From positions 1-64,000 of the forward strand of contig JBGAIH010000024.1 in the NCBI GenBank assembly GCA_044225675.1: DNA of 64,000 bases, given 5' to 3'. A model generated the notes under the pieces. It made no database searches. It had not been told where the DNA came from and saw only the letters and a list, made by a program, of their open reading frames with translations. Below are positions 1 through 8,616 of this stretch, one piece after another. Each line of letters starts with the position of its first letter. Within the stretch, counting starts at the first letter, position 1. Source of the stretch: JACMQX01 sp044225675 (GTDB lineage: Bacteria > Pseudomonadota > Gammaproteobacteria > Burkholderiales > Burkholderiaceae_C). A program made the position numbers and the translations under genes.

Positions 1-2
1 CC

Positions 3-29
3 AAAAGAGGCCTTCGGGCCTCTTTTTTT
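3..29 (+). terminator. Rho-independent terminator
   Basis: A perfect 10-bp inverted repeat (3-12 with 17-26) encloses a TTCG tetraloop and runs into a T tract, the classic intrinsic terminator form. It faces rightward and must end a gene lying left of the window. Confidence 0.9.
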
Positions 30-192
30 ATGTCCAGACACCCCATTTGGGGGGTCAGGGGCAGGGGAACCCTCTTGCAAAAATGCAGCCTATCTGGTTC
101 ATAATGGCCGAGCGTGGCCATGATCAGCCCCGCATGGTTCGCGGTGAAAAGTTCGCTTCGCTTCCTACGCAGGTCTTGTTGAACGCGTTTTC

Positions 193-230
193 GGGACTCA
201 TCGCTTCGTCATTGTTTTTTTAGGAGTCCC
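193..230 (+). promoter_or_regulatory. 5' leader hairpin that can mask the RBS of the RRM gene
   Basis: GGGACTC at 193-199 is the exact reverse complement of GAGTCCC at 224-230. The second arm overlaps the Shine-Dalgarno AGGAG (222-226) just ahead of the ATG at 234. The loop is 24 nt and T-rich at its 3' side. Folding would hide the ribosome site, as in RNA thermometers or autoregulated RNA-binding-protein leaders. The pairing is seen directly; its function is inferred. Confidence 0.45.
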
Positions 231-233
231 TTC

Positions 234-710
234 ATGGGCAACAAACTGTACGTCGGCAACCTGCCGTATTCGGTGCGCGACGGCGATCTTGAGCAGGCCT
301 TCAGCCAGTTCGGCTCTGTCACCAGCGCCAAGGTCATGATGGAGCGTGATACCGGCCGATCCAAGGGTTTCGGCTTCGTTGAAATGGGCAGCGACGCAGA
401 AGCGCAAGCCGCCATCAACGGCATGAACGGTCAGCCTCTGGGCGGCCGCAGCGTCGTCGTCAACGAAGCCCGCCCGATGGAAGCGCGCCCCCCGCGCAGC
501 GGCGGTTTCGGCGGCGGTGGTGGTGGCGGCTATGGCGGTGGTGGTGGCGGCGGCGGCCGTCGTGAAGGCGGCGGTTACGGTGGCGGCGGTGGTGGCCGCA
601 GCGGTGGCGGCGATGGCGGCTTCCGCAGCCCCTACGGTCCCGGCCCGCGTGGCGGCGGTGGCGGAGGCGGTGGTCGCGGCGGCTACGGCGGTGGCGGCAA
701 CAGCTACTGA
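234..710 (+). CDS. Glycine-rich RNA-binding protein (single RRM)
   Basis: This is a 158-residue protein. Residues 1-80 form one RNA recognition motif with RNP2 (LYVGNL) near the N-terminus and RNP1 (SKGFGFVEM) at about residues 40-48. The rest is a low-complexity Gly-rich tail with Arg, Tyr and Ser (RGG/GGY type). Such bacterial RRM proteins resemble plant and cyanobacterial cold-inducible RNA-binding proteins and are thought to act as RNA chaperones in the cytoplasm. The ATG at 234 has a good AGGAG 7 nt upstream that lies in a potential hairpin. The gene is monocistronic and followed by a strong terminator at 726-757. Confidence 0.9.
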   Translation: MGNKLYVGNLPYSVRDGDLEQAFSQFGSVTSAKVMMERDTGRSKGFGFVEMGSDAEAQAAINGMNGQPLGGRSVVVNEARPMEARPPRSGGFGGGGGGGYGGGGGGGGRREGGGYGGGGGGRSGGGDGGFRSPYGPGPRGGGGGGGGRGGYGGGGNSY

Positions 711-725
711 GTCTCCATCCTCAGC

Positions 726-757
726 AAAAAAAGGCTCCTGTCACGGAGCCTTTTTTG
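726..757. terminator. Intrinsic terminator after the RRM gene, probably bidirectional
   Basis: GGCTCC (733-738) pairs with GGAGCC (745-750), with an A tract on the left arm and a T tract (751-756) on the right. It terminates the RRM gene and could also serve the convergent minus-strand SDR/lptC operon. Confidence 0.85.
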
Positions 758-790
758 ATGGTTCTTCCATCGTGCGAACTCACTGACGGC

Positions 791-1579
791 CTATCCGCCT
801 GGGCGTTCGCTCCTGCGATGCTTGCGGGGCCGACCGGCCAACACCCGGTCGAATACCGGATCAGGCAGCAGCCTCAGCAGCTTCGCCACCCAACCCATCT
901 GCCACGGGATCACGCGATAGCTCGCACCCGCGCGGACCGCACGAAAGGCGCTGTCGGCAAAGTCCTCCGGCTGCATGAGAAACGGCATCGAGTAGCGGTT
1001 CTCGCGCGTGAGCGGTGTATCAACATAGCCCGGGCAGATCGTCACCACCTTCACGCCCGAGGGCCGAAGTTCGCCGCGCAGGCTTTCGCAATAGCTGATC
1101 ACCGCCGCCTTGCTGGCGCAGTAGGCGCCATGCCCCGGCAGGCCGCGAATCCCCGCCACGCTGCCAATGCCCACCAAGGTGCCGGACCCCCGAGCCGTCA
1201 TGGCTGATACGAACGGATGGAAGGTGGCGGCCATGCCGACGTTGTTGGTGGCAAACGTCTGGGCGATCACGTCCACATCCTCCCGCACGGCCGTGTCCAC
1301 GCCGACACTGATGCCGGCGTTGGCAATCACCACGTCGGGCACTCCCTGGCGTGCGATGCATGACTGCCCCGCAGCCACGATGCTGGCCGTCTCGGCCACG
1401 TCGGCGCTGTAGATGCCAAGACGCGCCGTGTCCACGCCCTGGCGCGCGGCCCAGGCTTCGATCTCGCCCGTGCGCCGGGCGACCAGAGCCAGCGAATACC
1501 CCGCCTGGTAGAAGCGCCAGGCCAACGCCTGGCCGATGCCGCTCGAGGCGCCAGTGATGAATGCGAGGGGGGGAGCCAT
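791..1579 (-). CDS. SDR family NAD(P)-dependent oxidoreductase
   Basis: This is a 262-residue classical short-chain dehydrogenase/reductase. It has the cofactor-binding TGASSGIG at residues 10-17, the NAG motif at about residue 90, a catalytic Ser (GIGSVAG), and YCASK supplying the catalytic Tyr and Lys. The substrate cannot be read from sequence. It lies 41 bp downstream of lptC on the same strand, so it is probably the last gene of the kdsD-kdsC-lptC transcript. The C-terminal tail is basic (RPRKHRR) and may be membrane-associated; that is only inference. Confidence 0.9.
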   Translation of the reverse strand: MAPPLAFITGASSGIGQALAWRFYQAGYSLALVARRTGEIEAWAARQGVDTARLGIYSADVAETASIVAAGQSCIARQGVPDVVIANAGISVGVDTAVREDVDVIAQTFATNNVGMAATFHPFVSAMTARGSGTLVGIGSVAGIRGLPGHGAYCASKAAVISYCESLRGELRPSGVKVVTICPGYVDTPLTRENRYSMPFLMQPEDFADSAFRAVRAGASYRVIPWQMGWVAKLLRLLPDPVFDRVLAGRPRKHRRSERPGG

Positions 1580-1620
1580 GAAGCGATATCTCCAGTATCG
1601 GGAGCCAATTGGAACGGGAT

Positions 1621-2238
1621 TCAGGGCCTGGCCCGTGGAGCGAGAAAGCCTTTGACGCGCCCTTTCATGTTGATGACGCGGTCCAGGTTGTCATAGTCCA
1701 TCGAATCGGCAGTGAACTCGTCCCGCCCCCGGGTCATGACCACGGGCAGATGCGACTTCACGCGTTCGGTGTTGAGGAACGCATGCAGGAACTCGCCTCG
1801 CACTTCGAACTGCGGGATCAGTTTGCCAGCGGCGTCCACAGACTCGTTGCGCACGACGACGGCGTCACCGAACAGCTGCACCTCGGAGCCGTCTCCGTTG
1901 GACAGTGCGCGCTTGGCCGTTGCGACCGTCAGGCGCCCGTCCTCGCCAAATGACCGGATGCGCGCGTTGTCGATCTCCAGGGTGTCCGTGTCGGGATAGT
2001 GTCGCGCCTCGGCACCAGAGACCTCGCTCTTGAGCCGACCCCGCGCGTCGAAGGTCCGAACCTCGAAACGTCGCATGAAATAGTCCGGCTCGTGGCGGGC
2101 CGGCTGCTGCGCACCGGGGACGCTGAAGATGGGCGTGTTGCTCGCAAGCCAGTAGGTGCCGAGCGCCAGCAGGCCCATGAGGATCACCGGAAGGTAGATC
2201 GTCACGCGCTCCCATGCGGCACGCAGGCGGGCCTTCAC
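1621..2238 (-). CDS. lptC: LPS export ABC transporter periplasmic protein LptC
   Basis: This 205-residue protein has one N-terminal membrane anchor (about residues 13-30) followed by a beta-rich periplasmic domain typical of LptC/YrbK. LptC sits in the inner membrane and passes lipopolysaccharide from LptB2FG to LptA. The start overlaps the kdsC stop by 4 bp (ATGA), so translation is coupled. The usual downstream partners lptA and lptB do not follow here; an SDR gene does instead. Confidence 0.88.
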   Translation of the reverse strand: MKARLRAAWERVTIYLPVILMGLLALGTYWLASNTPIFSVPGAQQPARHEPDYFMRRFEVRTFDARGRLKSEVSGAEARHYPDTDTLEIDNARIRSFGEDGRLTVATAKRALSNGDGSEVQLFGDAVVVRNESVDAAGKLIPQFEVRGEFLHAFLNTERVKSHLPVVMTRGRDEFTADSMDYDNLDRVINMKGRVKGFLAPRARP

Positions 2239-2783
2239 CGCCGGTACTCCGCCAGCAAGGCCGCGTATTGACCGGACGCCACCAGAAGCAGATCGCAGAA
2301 CTCGCGCGCCGCGCCCTCCCCGCCCTGCGCCTGGGTGACGTAGGCGACGGCCGCCCGGACCTCGGCATGCGCATTGCGCGGCGCGCAGGCGAAGGCGCAG
2401 CGCTCCAGGACCGGCAGGTCGGGCCAGTCGTCGCCGATGGCGGCGGCCTCGTTCCAGCTCAGGCCCAGTGCCTTGAGGCTGGCTTCAGCGGCTGGCCGCT
2501 TGTCTTCGGTGCCGTAGTGGACATGCCTGATGCCCAGCGCGTCGAGGCGCGCGCGCAGCGCCGGTGAGTCCCGCCCGGTAATGACGACCACCTCGATGCC
2601 GGCACGCGCGAGAAGCTTCAGGCCCAGTCCATCGAGGATATTGAAGCGCTTGAGCGTCTCGCCGTCCTGCGACATGTAGAGTCCGCCATCGGTCAGGACG
2701 CCGTCCACGTCGAAGAAGGCCACCCGCACGTCCTGGGCCCTGAGCAGCAGTTCCGGTGGAAATTGCAGGGCGGGCGCAGCCAT
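2235..2783 (-). CDS. kdsC: 3-deoxy-D-manno-octulosonate 8-phosphate phosphatase KdsC
   Basis: This HAD-superfamily phosphatase removes the phosphate from KDO-8-phosphate to give KDO for lipid A/core synthesis. Motif I is FFDVDGVLTDGG near the N-terminus and motif IV is GDDWPDLPVL. It has no cap domain and is about 182 residues long, typical of KdsC. I place the start at the ATG at 2783, 4 bp after the kdsD stop; a longer reading back to 2852 would overlap kdsD and adds unrelated sequence. The 3' end overlaps lptC. Confidence 0.92.
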   Translation of the reverse strand: MAAPALQFPPELLLRAQDVRVAFFDVDGVLTDGGLYMSQDGETLKRFNILDGLGLKLLARAGIEVVVITGRDSPALRARLDALGIRHVHYGTEDKRPAAEASLKALGLSWNEAAAIGDDWPDLPVLERCAFACAPRNAHAEVRAAVAYVTQAQGGEGAAREFCDLLLVASGQYAALLAEYRR

Positions 2784-2787
2784 GGTG

Positions 2788-3765
2788 TCAGATGACCTTG
2801 GCCCGCAGCAGATCGTTGGTGTTGAGCGCACCCACGAGCACGCCCTCGGCATCGACCACCAGCACGCTCGTGATGCGGTGCTGCTCCATCATCTCCGCCG
2901 CCTCGACGGCCAGCGCGTCCCGCCCGATCGTGCGCGGCGAGGCATGCATGACCTGCTGCGCCGTCATGCCCCGCAGATCCGCGCCCTTCTCGATCAGGCG
3001 ACGCAGGTCTCCGTCGGTGAAGATGCCAAGCGGTCGGCCCTGCGCATCGACCACGGCCGAAGCCCCGAGTCCCTTGGCGCTCATCTCGCGCATGAGGTCG
3101 CTGAAACTCGCCTCGGGATTCACGCGCGGCACGGCGTCTCCGGTACGCATGACGTCAGCCAGGTGGGTCAGGAGCTTGCGCCCCAGCGCGCCGCCAGGGT
3201 GGGAGCGGGCGAAGTCCTCCTCTCTGAATCCGCGCGCGTCCAGCAGCGCGACAGCCAGCGCATCGCCCAGAGCCAGCTGCGCCGTGGTGCTCGCCGTCGG
3301 CGCGAGGTTGAGCGGACATGCTTCCTTGGACACGCTCGTGTCCAGCGTCTCGTCAGCGTGGCGCGCCAGCGTCGACCGCAAGCCGCCCGTCATGGCGATC
3401 AAGGGAACACCCTGGCGCTTGAGCACCGGAAGGATCGAGGTCAGCTCCTCGCTCTCGCCGCTGTTGGAGATGGCCAGCACCAGGTCGATCGCCTTGATCA
3501 TCCCGAGATCGCCATGGCTGGCTTCGGCCGGGTGGACGAACATGGCCGGTGTGCCGGTCGACGACAGCGTGGCCGCGATCTTGCGTCCGATGTGGCCGCT
3601 CTTGCCCATGCCCATCACCACGACACGCCCTCGCACGCCCAGCATCATCGCGACACTGCGTGCGAACGCCTCACCGGTGCGGGCCTTCAAGCCGAGCACG
3701 GCGGCCGCCTCGATGTCGAATGTCTCCTGGGCCAGGCGGATAGCCTGCGCAGCGTCGAAAGTCAT
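2788..3765 (-). CDS. kdsD: D-arabinose 5-phosphate isomerase KdsD/KpsF
   Basis: This 325-residue protein has an N-terminal SIS sugar-isomerase domain (GMGKSGHIGRKIA; HPAEASHGDLGMI; SNSGESEE) followed by two CBS domains (about residues 205-325). It converts ribulose 5-phosphate to arabinose 5-phosphate, the first step of KDO synthesis. It leads the kdsD-kdsC-lptC operon and is divergent from the antiporter gene across a 99-bp gap that must hold both promoters. Confidence 0.95.
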   Translation of the reverse strand: MTFDAAQAIRLAQETFDIEAAAVLGLKARTGEAFARSVAMMLGVRGRVVVMGMGKSGHIGRKIAATLSSTGTPAMFVHPAEASHGDLGMIKAIDLVLAISNSGESEELTSILPVLKRQGVPLIAMTGGLRSTLARHADETLDTSVSKEACPLNLAPTASTTAQLALGDALAVALLDARGFREEDFARSHPGGALGRKLLTHLADVMRTGDAVPRVNPEASFSDLMREMSAKGLGASAVVDAQGRPLGIFTDGDLRRLIEKGADLRGMTAQQVMHASPRTIGRDALAVEAAEMMEQHRITSVLVVDAEGVLVGALNTNDLLRAKVI

Positions 3766-3864
3766 CCGGGCATTCTATCGGCGCCCTCCATGGCCGCGCG
3801 TGCTTCGGGGGCGCCTGCCGCAGCCATTTCCGGGCCGGGGCATGCCGCTTGCTAGCATCGGGGG

Positions 3865-5850
3865 ATGACTTCGCTGGAACTCACGCTTTTCTATCTGCTA
3901 GCCGCAGTTCTGGGCGTGGTTGTCTGCCGATCGTTCCGACTGCCGCCGATGCTCGGGTATCTGGCGGTCGGCGTCGTGATCGGGCCCAACGCACTGGCGC
4001 TCGCAGAGAACTCGGAAGGCATCAAGCATCTGGGCGAGTTCGGCGTCGTGTTCCTCATGTTCGTCATCGGCCTGGAATTCAACCTGCCCAAGCTCCGTGC
4101 CATGCGCCGGCACGTGTTCGGTCTGGGCCTGCTGCAGGTCGTGCTGACCATGCTGGTGGTCACGGCCGGCTCACTCATGTTCGCGGCCATGGCGCCGGGC
4201 CTGTGGTCGCTCGACTGGCGGACCTCGCTGGCCTTGAGCGGCGTGCTCACCATGAGCAGCACCGCCATCGTCGTCAAGCTGATGTCAGAACGTCTGGAGC
4301 TGGAATCGGAGCACGGCAAGCGCGTCATGGGTGTGCTGCTGTTCCAGGACTTGGCGGTGGTGCCCCTGCTTGTCATCATTCCTGCGCTCGGAACCTCGGG
4401 CGAAAAACTCTTCATGGCCATGGCGCTTGCCGGCCTCAAGGCCACCTTGCTCATCACCGTTTTGCTGGTCGGCGGGCAGCGGGTGATGCGCTGGTGGCTC
4501 ACGCTGGTAGCGCGGCGCAAGAGCGACGAGCTGTTCGTCCTCAACCTCCTGCTCCTCACCCTGGGCCTGGCCTGGCTGACTGAGCTGGCCGGCCTGAGCC
4601 TCGCGCTCGGCGCCTTCATCGCGGGAATGCTCATCTCCGAGACCGAGTACAAGCATCAGGTGGAGACCGACATCCGCCCTTTCCACGACGTGCTGCTCGG
4701 GCTGTTCTTCATCACCATCGGCATGCTGCTGGACTGGCGTCTGGTGCTCGATCGCTGGCCGCTGGTGCTGCTCCTGGTCACGGCACCGGTGCTCTTCAAG
4801 CTGGTGCTGATCGCCGCGCTGGCCAAGGGCCTGGGCGCAACGGCGGGCGTCTCGCTTCGCACGGGCCTCTATCTCGCCCAGGCGGGCGAGTTCGGCTTCG
4901 TGCTGCTGACGCTGGCCAGCGAGAACTCGCTCGTGCCACCGGAGCTGCTCAACCCCGTGCTGGCGAGCATGGTGCTGTCCATGCTGGCAACGCCGTTCAT
5001 GGTGATGTACAGCAATCGCATCGTGATGAAACTGGTGGCGACCGAGTGGCTTCAGCAATCGCTGCAGATGACCACGATCGCCCGAAAGTCGATCAATGCG
5101 AACAAGCACGTGATCATCTGCGGCTATGGCCGATGCGGGCAGAACATGGCACGCGTGCTCGACGCCGAAGGCATCCCCTATATGGCGCTCGACCTCGATC
5201 CGGACCGGGTGCGCAAGGCCGCCGCAGCGGGCGACTCGGTGGTGTTTGGCGATGCCGCGCGTCTGCAGGCCCTGATCGCTGCCGGCCTTGCCCGCGCGAG
5301 CGCGGTGGTCGTCACCTACCTCGACGTGCCCGGCGCACTCAAGGTGCTTGCCAATACGCGCTCGCATGCGCCTCAGGTGCCCGTGATCGTGCGCACGCAG
5401 GACGACCATGATCTCGAGCGTCTTCGCGAGGCGGGTGCCACCGAAGTCGTGCCGGAGGCGATCGAAGGCTCGCTGATGCTCGCCAGTCACGCCCTGGCCC
5501 TCGTCGGCGTGCCCATGCGGCGCGTGATCCGCCTGGTGCAGGACCAGCGCGACGCGCGCTACAACCTTCTTCGAGGCTACTTCCATGGCGCCGACGACGA
5601 CTCGGTCGATGAGCTGGACAACGAGCGCCTGTCCACCGTCGCCTTGCCTTTCGGAGCGAAGTCGATCGGCAAGCCCCTGGCCCATCTCGCGCTGCATGCC
5701 GTGGGGGTTCGGGTGGTCAGCCTGCGCCGGGCCAATGGCAAGGCCGTTGCGCTGGACGGCGAAGCCCTGCTGGAGGATGGAGACACGCTCGTGCTGTCTG
5801 GCAAGTCGACGACGCTCGCGCTGGCTGAAGAAAAGCTGCTCAAGGGCTGA
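3865..5850 (+). CDS. Kef-type K+/H+ antiporter (CPA2) with RCK domains
   Basis: This 661-residue membrane protein has about 12-13 transmembrane helices (residues 1-390), including the CPA2 signature FMFVIGLEF. A cytoplasmic TrkA-N/RCK domain follows (about 410-530, NAD-binding GYGRCGQ), then a TrkA-C domain (about 570-655). It probably exchanges K+ for H+ and is ligand- or nucleotide-gated like KefB/KefC. The ATG at 3865 directly follows TAGCATCGGGGG, so the transcript may be nearly leaderless. Which Kef subtype it is cannot be settled from sequence alone. Confidence 0.92.
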   Translation: MTSLELTLFYLLAAVLGVVVCRSFRLPPMLGYLAVGVVIGPNALALAENSEGIKHLGEFGVVFLMFVIGLEFNLPKLRAMRRHVFGLGLLQVVLTMLVVTAGSLMFAAMAPGLWSLDWRTSLALSGVLTMSSTAIVVKLMSERLELESEHGKRVMGVLLFQDLAVVPLLVIIPALGTSGEKLFMAMALAGLKATLLITVLLVGGQRVMRWWLTLVARRKSDELFVLNLLLLTLGLAWLTELAGLSLALGAFIAGMLISETEYKHQVETDIRPFHDVLLGLFFITIGMLLDWRLVLDRWPLVLLLVTAPVLFKLVLIAALAKGLGATAGVSLRTGLYLAQAGEFGFVLLTLASENSLVPPELLNPVLASMVLSMLATPFMVMYSNRIVMKLVATEWLQQSLQMTTIARKSINANKHVIICGYGRCGQNMARVLDAEGIPYMALDLDPDRVRKAAAAGDSVVFGDAARLQALIAAGLARASAVVVTYLDVPGALKVLANTRSHAPQVPVIVRTQDDHDLERLREAGATEVVPEAIEGSLMLASHALALVGVPMRRVIRLVQDQRDARYNLLRGYFHGADDDSVDELDNERLSTVALPFGAKSIGKPLAHLALHAVGVRVVSLRRANGKAVALDGEALLEDGDTLVLSGKSTTLALAEEKLLKG

Positions 5851-5909
5851 GTCCAGGATCAGGCGCCGTCATCGCCAGAGGGCTCATGCGCGCCCGCGTG
5901 CACAATGGA

Positions 5910-5932
5910 GTCCGCCCGGACGGCGGGCGGAC
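5910..5932 (+). promoter_or_regulatory. Hairpin in the apt leader
   Basis: GTCCGCCC (5910-5917) and GGGCGGAC (5925-5932) form a perfect 8-bp inverted repeat 14 bp before the apt ATG, just after a -10-like CACAAT (5901-5906). It has no T tract, so it is not a standard terminator for the antiporter gene. Any regulatory role is inference. Confidence 0.3.
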
Positions 5933-5945
5933 CAGCCCCAACGCC

Positions 5946-6500
5946 ATGCAGAACCTCAGCGTCAACCAGTACCTCAAGAACCATATCCGCACCGTTGCGG
6001 ACTGGCCCGCCCCGGGTGTGCAGTTTCGCGACATCACGCCCTTGCTCCAGGATCCGAAGGTGTTTCGCGTGCTCATCGACGCCTTCGTGCATCGCTACAT
6101 GGACGCGCACCTGCGGCCAGACGTTGTCGCGGGGCTGGATGCGCGGGGCTTCATCCTGGGCGCCGTTGTGGCCTATGAACTCAATGTGGGATTCGTTCCG
6201 ATCCGCAAGAAGGGCAAGCTGCCTTTCACGACGGTCGAAGAGACCTATGAGCTCGAGTACGGCAGCGCGACGGTGGAACTGCATACCGACGCCGTCAAGT
6301 CGGGCGACCGCGTCCTGCTCATCGACGACCTGATCGCCACAGGCGGCACCATGATGGCTGGCAAGAAGCTGCTGGAGAAACTGGGCGCCACCGTGATGGA
6401 AGGCGCGGCGATCGTCGACCTTCCCGAGCTGGGCGGCTCCCGGCGTCTCAAGGAAGGCGGCCTGCCCCTGTTCACTCTGGTCGATTTCGACGGACACTGA
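5946..6500 (+). CDS. apt: Adenine phosphoribosyltransferase
   Basis: This 184-residue cytoplasmic enzyme makes AMP from adenine and PRPP in purine salvage. The PRPP-binding motif VLLIDDLIATGGTM is intact, as are the family blocks PGVQFRDITPLL and GLDARGF. I chose the ATG at 5946, which matches the usual Apt length; an in-frame ATG at 5886 would add 20 unrelated residues and include the leader hairpin. It is the last plus-strand housekeeping gene before the regulatory/T3SS region. Confidence 0.95.
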   Translation: MQNLSVNQYLKNHIRTVADWPAPGVQFRDITPLLQDPKVFRVLIDAFVHRYMDAHLRPDVVAGLDARGFILGAVVAYELNVGFVPIRKKGKLPFTTVEETYELEYGSATVELHTDAVKSGDRVLLIDDLIATGGTMMAGKKLLEKLGATVMEGAAIVDLPELGGSRRLKEGGLPLFTLVDFDGH

Positions 6501-6545
6501 TCGGCGCGGGCAAGCCCCGGGAGCAGACGCCGCCGAGACGCGCGC

Positions 6546-6995
6546 TCAGGTGAACTGGCCCACGAGGATCGCCTCGCGCATTCGGATGGCCAGCACCGCG
6601 GCGAGGCCCTTGGTCAGGTCGAGCGCGAGTCGCGGCTGCTTGGCCGACATAGCTTCGAAACGCTCCCAGCTCAGCGTCCAGGCCACTCCCGGACGGGAAG
6701 CCACCACGGTGGCGCTGCGCGCGCAGCCTGAGAAGAACGCACCCTCACCCACCACCGAGCCAGGCCCCTGCGTGGCAATGACAGTTCCCTGAATGAGCAC
6801 CTGCAGTTCACCTTCGGCCAGGATGTAGAGCTCGCGCTCGTTGTCTCCCTCGCTGATCAGGGAGTCACCCGGCTTGAGGAATCGGATGCTCAGATAGGGG
6901 GCCAGCTTTTTCCACTCCTCCAAGGTCAGCTTGCAGGGAAGCGCGTCGGTGGTGTCGAGTTGCGCGATGGCCGACATCAGCTGTTGTACGTTCAT
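6546..6995 (-). CDS. Stand-alone cyclic nucleotide-binding domain protein (copy 1)
   Basis: The 149 residues hold a single cNBD beta-barrel with a phosphate-binding cassette (VVGEGAFFSG..ARSATV) that retains the Gly-Glu and Arg-Ser/Thr-Ala pattern. No DNA-binding helix-turn-helix follows, so it is not a full Crp/Fnr regulator; it may bind cAMP or c-di-GMP-type ligands or act through partners. The ATG at 6995 is preferred over one at 7046 because the domain starts soon after it. A clear paralogue lies at 8039-8530 with an unknown gene between. Proximity to the T3SS locus suggests, but does not show, a link. Confidence 0.75.
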   Translation of the reverse strand: MNVQQLMSAIAQLDTTDALPCKLTLEEWKKLAPYLSIRFLKPGDSLISEGDNERELYILAEGELQVLIQGTVIATQGPGSVVGEGAFFSGCARSATVVASRPGVAWTLSWERFEAMSAKQPRLALDLTKGLAAVLAIRMREAILVGQFT

Positions 6996-7077
6996 GTCCG
7001 ATTCTCCCGCTCTTGTCGGCGCGCGGCAAACGGGCATTTCGCGCACGCAGGCGCGTGCGCCGGCAAGACGAGACCCT

Positions 7078-7845
7078 TCAATTGAGATCGCCGTACTGCG
7101 TGGCGCTCAGGGCAGGGGAGCGCACGTCCGGATCGGGCATCTCGGTGTCTTCATAGCCCGTCAGCAGCGTGTAGCTGCGTGGCCCGTGCGCCTTGTCTGC
7201 AGGCGCTTTCCCGGCGGCCGCAGCAGCCACGGACGACGGAACCCCCGCCGCAAGAGCCCGCTTGAAAGCTGCAACTTCCTCTGCCTGTATGGGCTCGTAC
7301 CTCGGTGCGTGTGCGGGTGTAGCTGCGGAACCGCGGGTCGCTGCGGGCGCAGCGGCCGCCTCCAGCGAAGCGGGCGCCGGAACACGGCTCGACGGAACGC
7401 CGACCGCCACGTACTCGTTGATGCGCCAATAGACAGCCGTGACGAGGATTTCGTAGCGGGCCTTGGCACTTTGCGCAATCATGGCCTCGATCTCGGCCAG
7501 GCGATGTGTCTCGCCGCCAAATTCACTGGCCAGATCCATCATGACGAGGAACTGCCTGCCTCGCTGATCCAGCGACAACACCTTGAATTTGTAGCTCTGG
7601 GACAACACGCCAGCGCGAACCATCGACTCACGAACCACGCTGTACAAAAGCTCGCGACGAGCCATGCGCTCACTTTTGCGATTTCCCGCATGCTCGGAAC
7701 CTGATGCCGGGGGCTTTCCTGGAAGCTGCTTGGCGTTGACGGGGCGAGTGGCCTCCTGGCGCGAAAGGCCCGACGACATTCCGGTACTTTCCGGCAACAA
7801 CGCTTTTGCGGGCTTCTTGGACGAAAACCAGCTGAGCAGTGACAT
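7078..7845 (-). CDS. Conserved-looking protein of unknown function
   Basis: I do not recognise this 255-residue protein. Residues 1-60 are polar and low complexity. Residues 60-150 form a plausible alpha/beta domain (RRELLYSVVRESM, YKFKVLSLDQRG, FLVMMDLASEFGG). The remainder is Ala/Pro-rich and likely disordered. There is no signal peptide or membrane segment. It sits between the two stand-alone cNBD genes on the same strand; the gap to the downstream cNBD gene is 82 bp. About 190 bp upstream (7846-8038) has no gene and probably carries its promoter. Confidence 0.65.
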   Translation of the reverse strand: MSLLSWFSSKKPAKALLPESTGMSSGLSRQEATRPVNAKQLPGKPPASGSEHAGNRKSERMARRELLYSVVRESMVRAGVLSQSYKFKVLSLDQRGRQFLVMMDLASEFGGETHRLAEIEAMIAQSAKARYEILVTAVYWRINEYVAVGVPSSRVPAPASLEAAAAPAATRGSAATPAHAPRYEPIQAEEVAAFKRALAAGVPSSVAAAAAGKAPADKAHGPRSYTLLTGYEDTEMPDPDVRSPALSATQYGDLN

Positions 7846-8038
7846 GGTTCAGGTACTTTCGGTGTGTTCGCGCCGCGACATCCGACGCCAGACGCTGTTC
7901 GATCCAGTGTATAAGCCGCTCGCAAAAATTCCACTCTCCGTCTGGCGGAATTTCGCACCCTCCAGCGCCAGTCATCGCTCAAATCGTGACTTATTTACGC
8001 TTTCAAGCCGACAGGAATGCTGCGCCGCAGCAACAGCA

Positions 8039-8530
8039 TCAGGTCACGGCGACCCGTTTGGGTTTGTTGACCAGCCGCCGGGACAGCACGTTGCCGAGGG
8101 CCATGGTCAACTCAAGTGCCAGAACCGGCTGGCGATTCGCCAGTTCAGTGAAGCGCAAAGGGGTAAGGCACCACACCTTGGCATTGCTGGCGGCCTGGAC
8201 CGTGGCCGTCCGCGGCAAATGCGAGAAAAAGCTGCCCTCCCCGACGACGGAGCCGGGCGTGACGATGGCGAGGCGAACGCGCCCCTTGTCGTCCTCGTAA
8301 TGCACGCTCAAGGTACCGCTTTCAAGCAGGTACAGCGTCCGGTCCATCGCGCGCTGCTCGATCAGGACCTGCCCTTGCGCGAGGGCAAACGGTTGAAGAT
8401 AGCTGGCCACGATGTCCCACTGCACGGGCGTGAGCAGGGGACCGAACCGGTCGATCGAGTGATTGTGAGCCAAGGCCTGAACCAGGCCCTGAATATCAAA
8501 CCGCACGCTGGCTGGAAGAGGGGCATTCAT
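8039..8530 (-). CDS. Stand-alone cyclic nucleotide-binding domain protein (copy 2)
   Basis: This 163-residue single-domain cNBD protein has the phosphate-binding cassette VVGEGSFFSHLPRTATVQA near residue 105. Like the copy at 6546-6995 it lacks any HTH. Both end with a similar helix (LALELTMALGNVLSRRL here). I use the ATG at 8530 because the upstream 13 codons carry no family sequence. The pair probably arose by duplication. The ligand is unknown. Confidence 0.75.
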   Translation of the reverse strand: MNAPLPASVRFDIQGLVQALAHNHSIDRFGPLLTPVQWDIVASYLQPFALAQGQVLIEQRAMDRTLYLLESGTLSVHYEDDKGRVRLAIVTPGSVVGEGSFFSHLPRTATVQAASNAKVWCLTPLRFTELANRQPVLALELTMALGNVLSRRLVNKPKRVAVT

Positions 8531-8616
8531 GGTGAATGCGAAGGTATCCGCCTCCTCCCCACCACACAATAGGGCGCTAACGTCCGCTTACCATTGATAC
8601 AGCGAAAGCCAGGGCT

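Noticed and set aside
487..705. GGC/GGT repeats in the RRM gene as a tandem repeat or CRISPR
   Set aside because: They are the codons of the glycine-rich tail, with no regular spacer structure.
6501..6545. Second copy of the mnmE 3' end as an island attachment site near apt
   Set aside because: No match to the mnmE-end sequence was found in this gap or nearby, so direct repeats bounding the T3SS locus are not supported.
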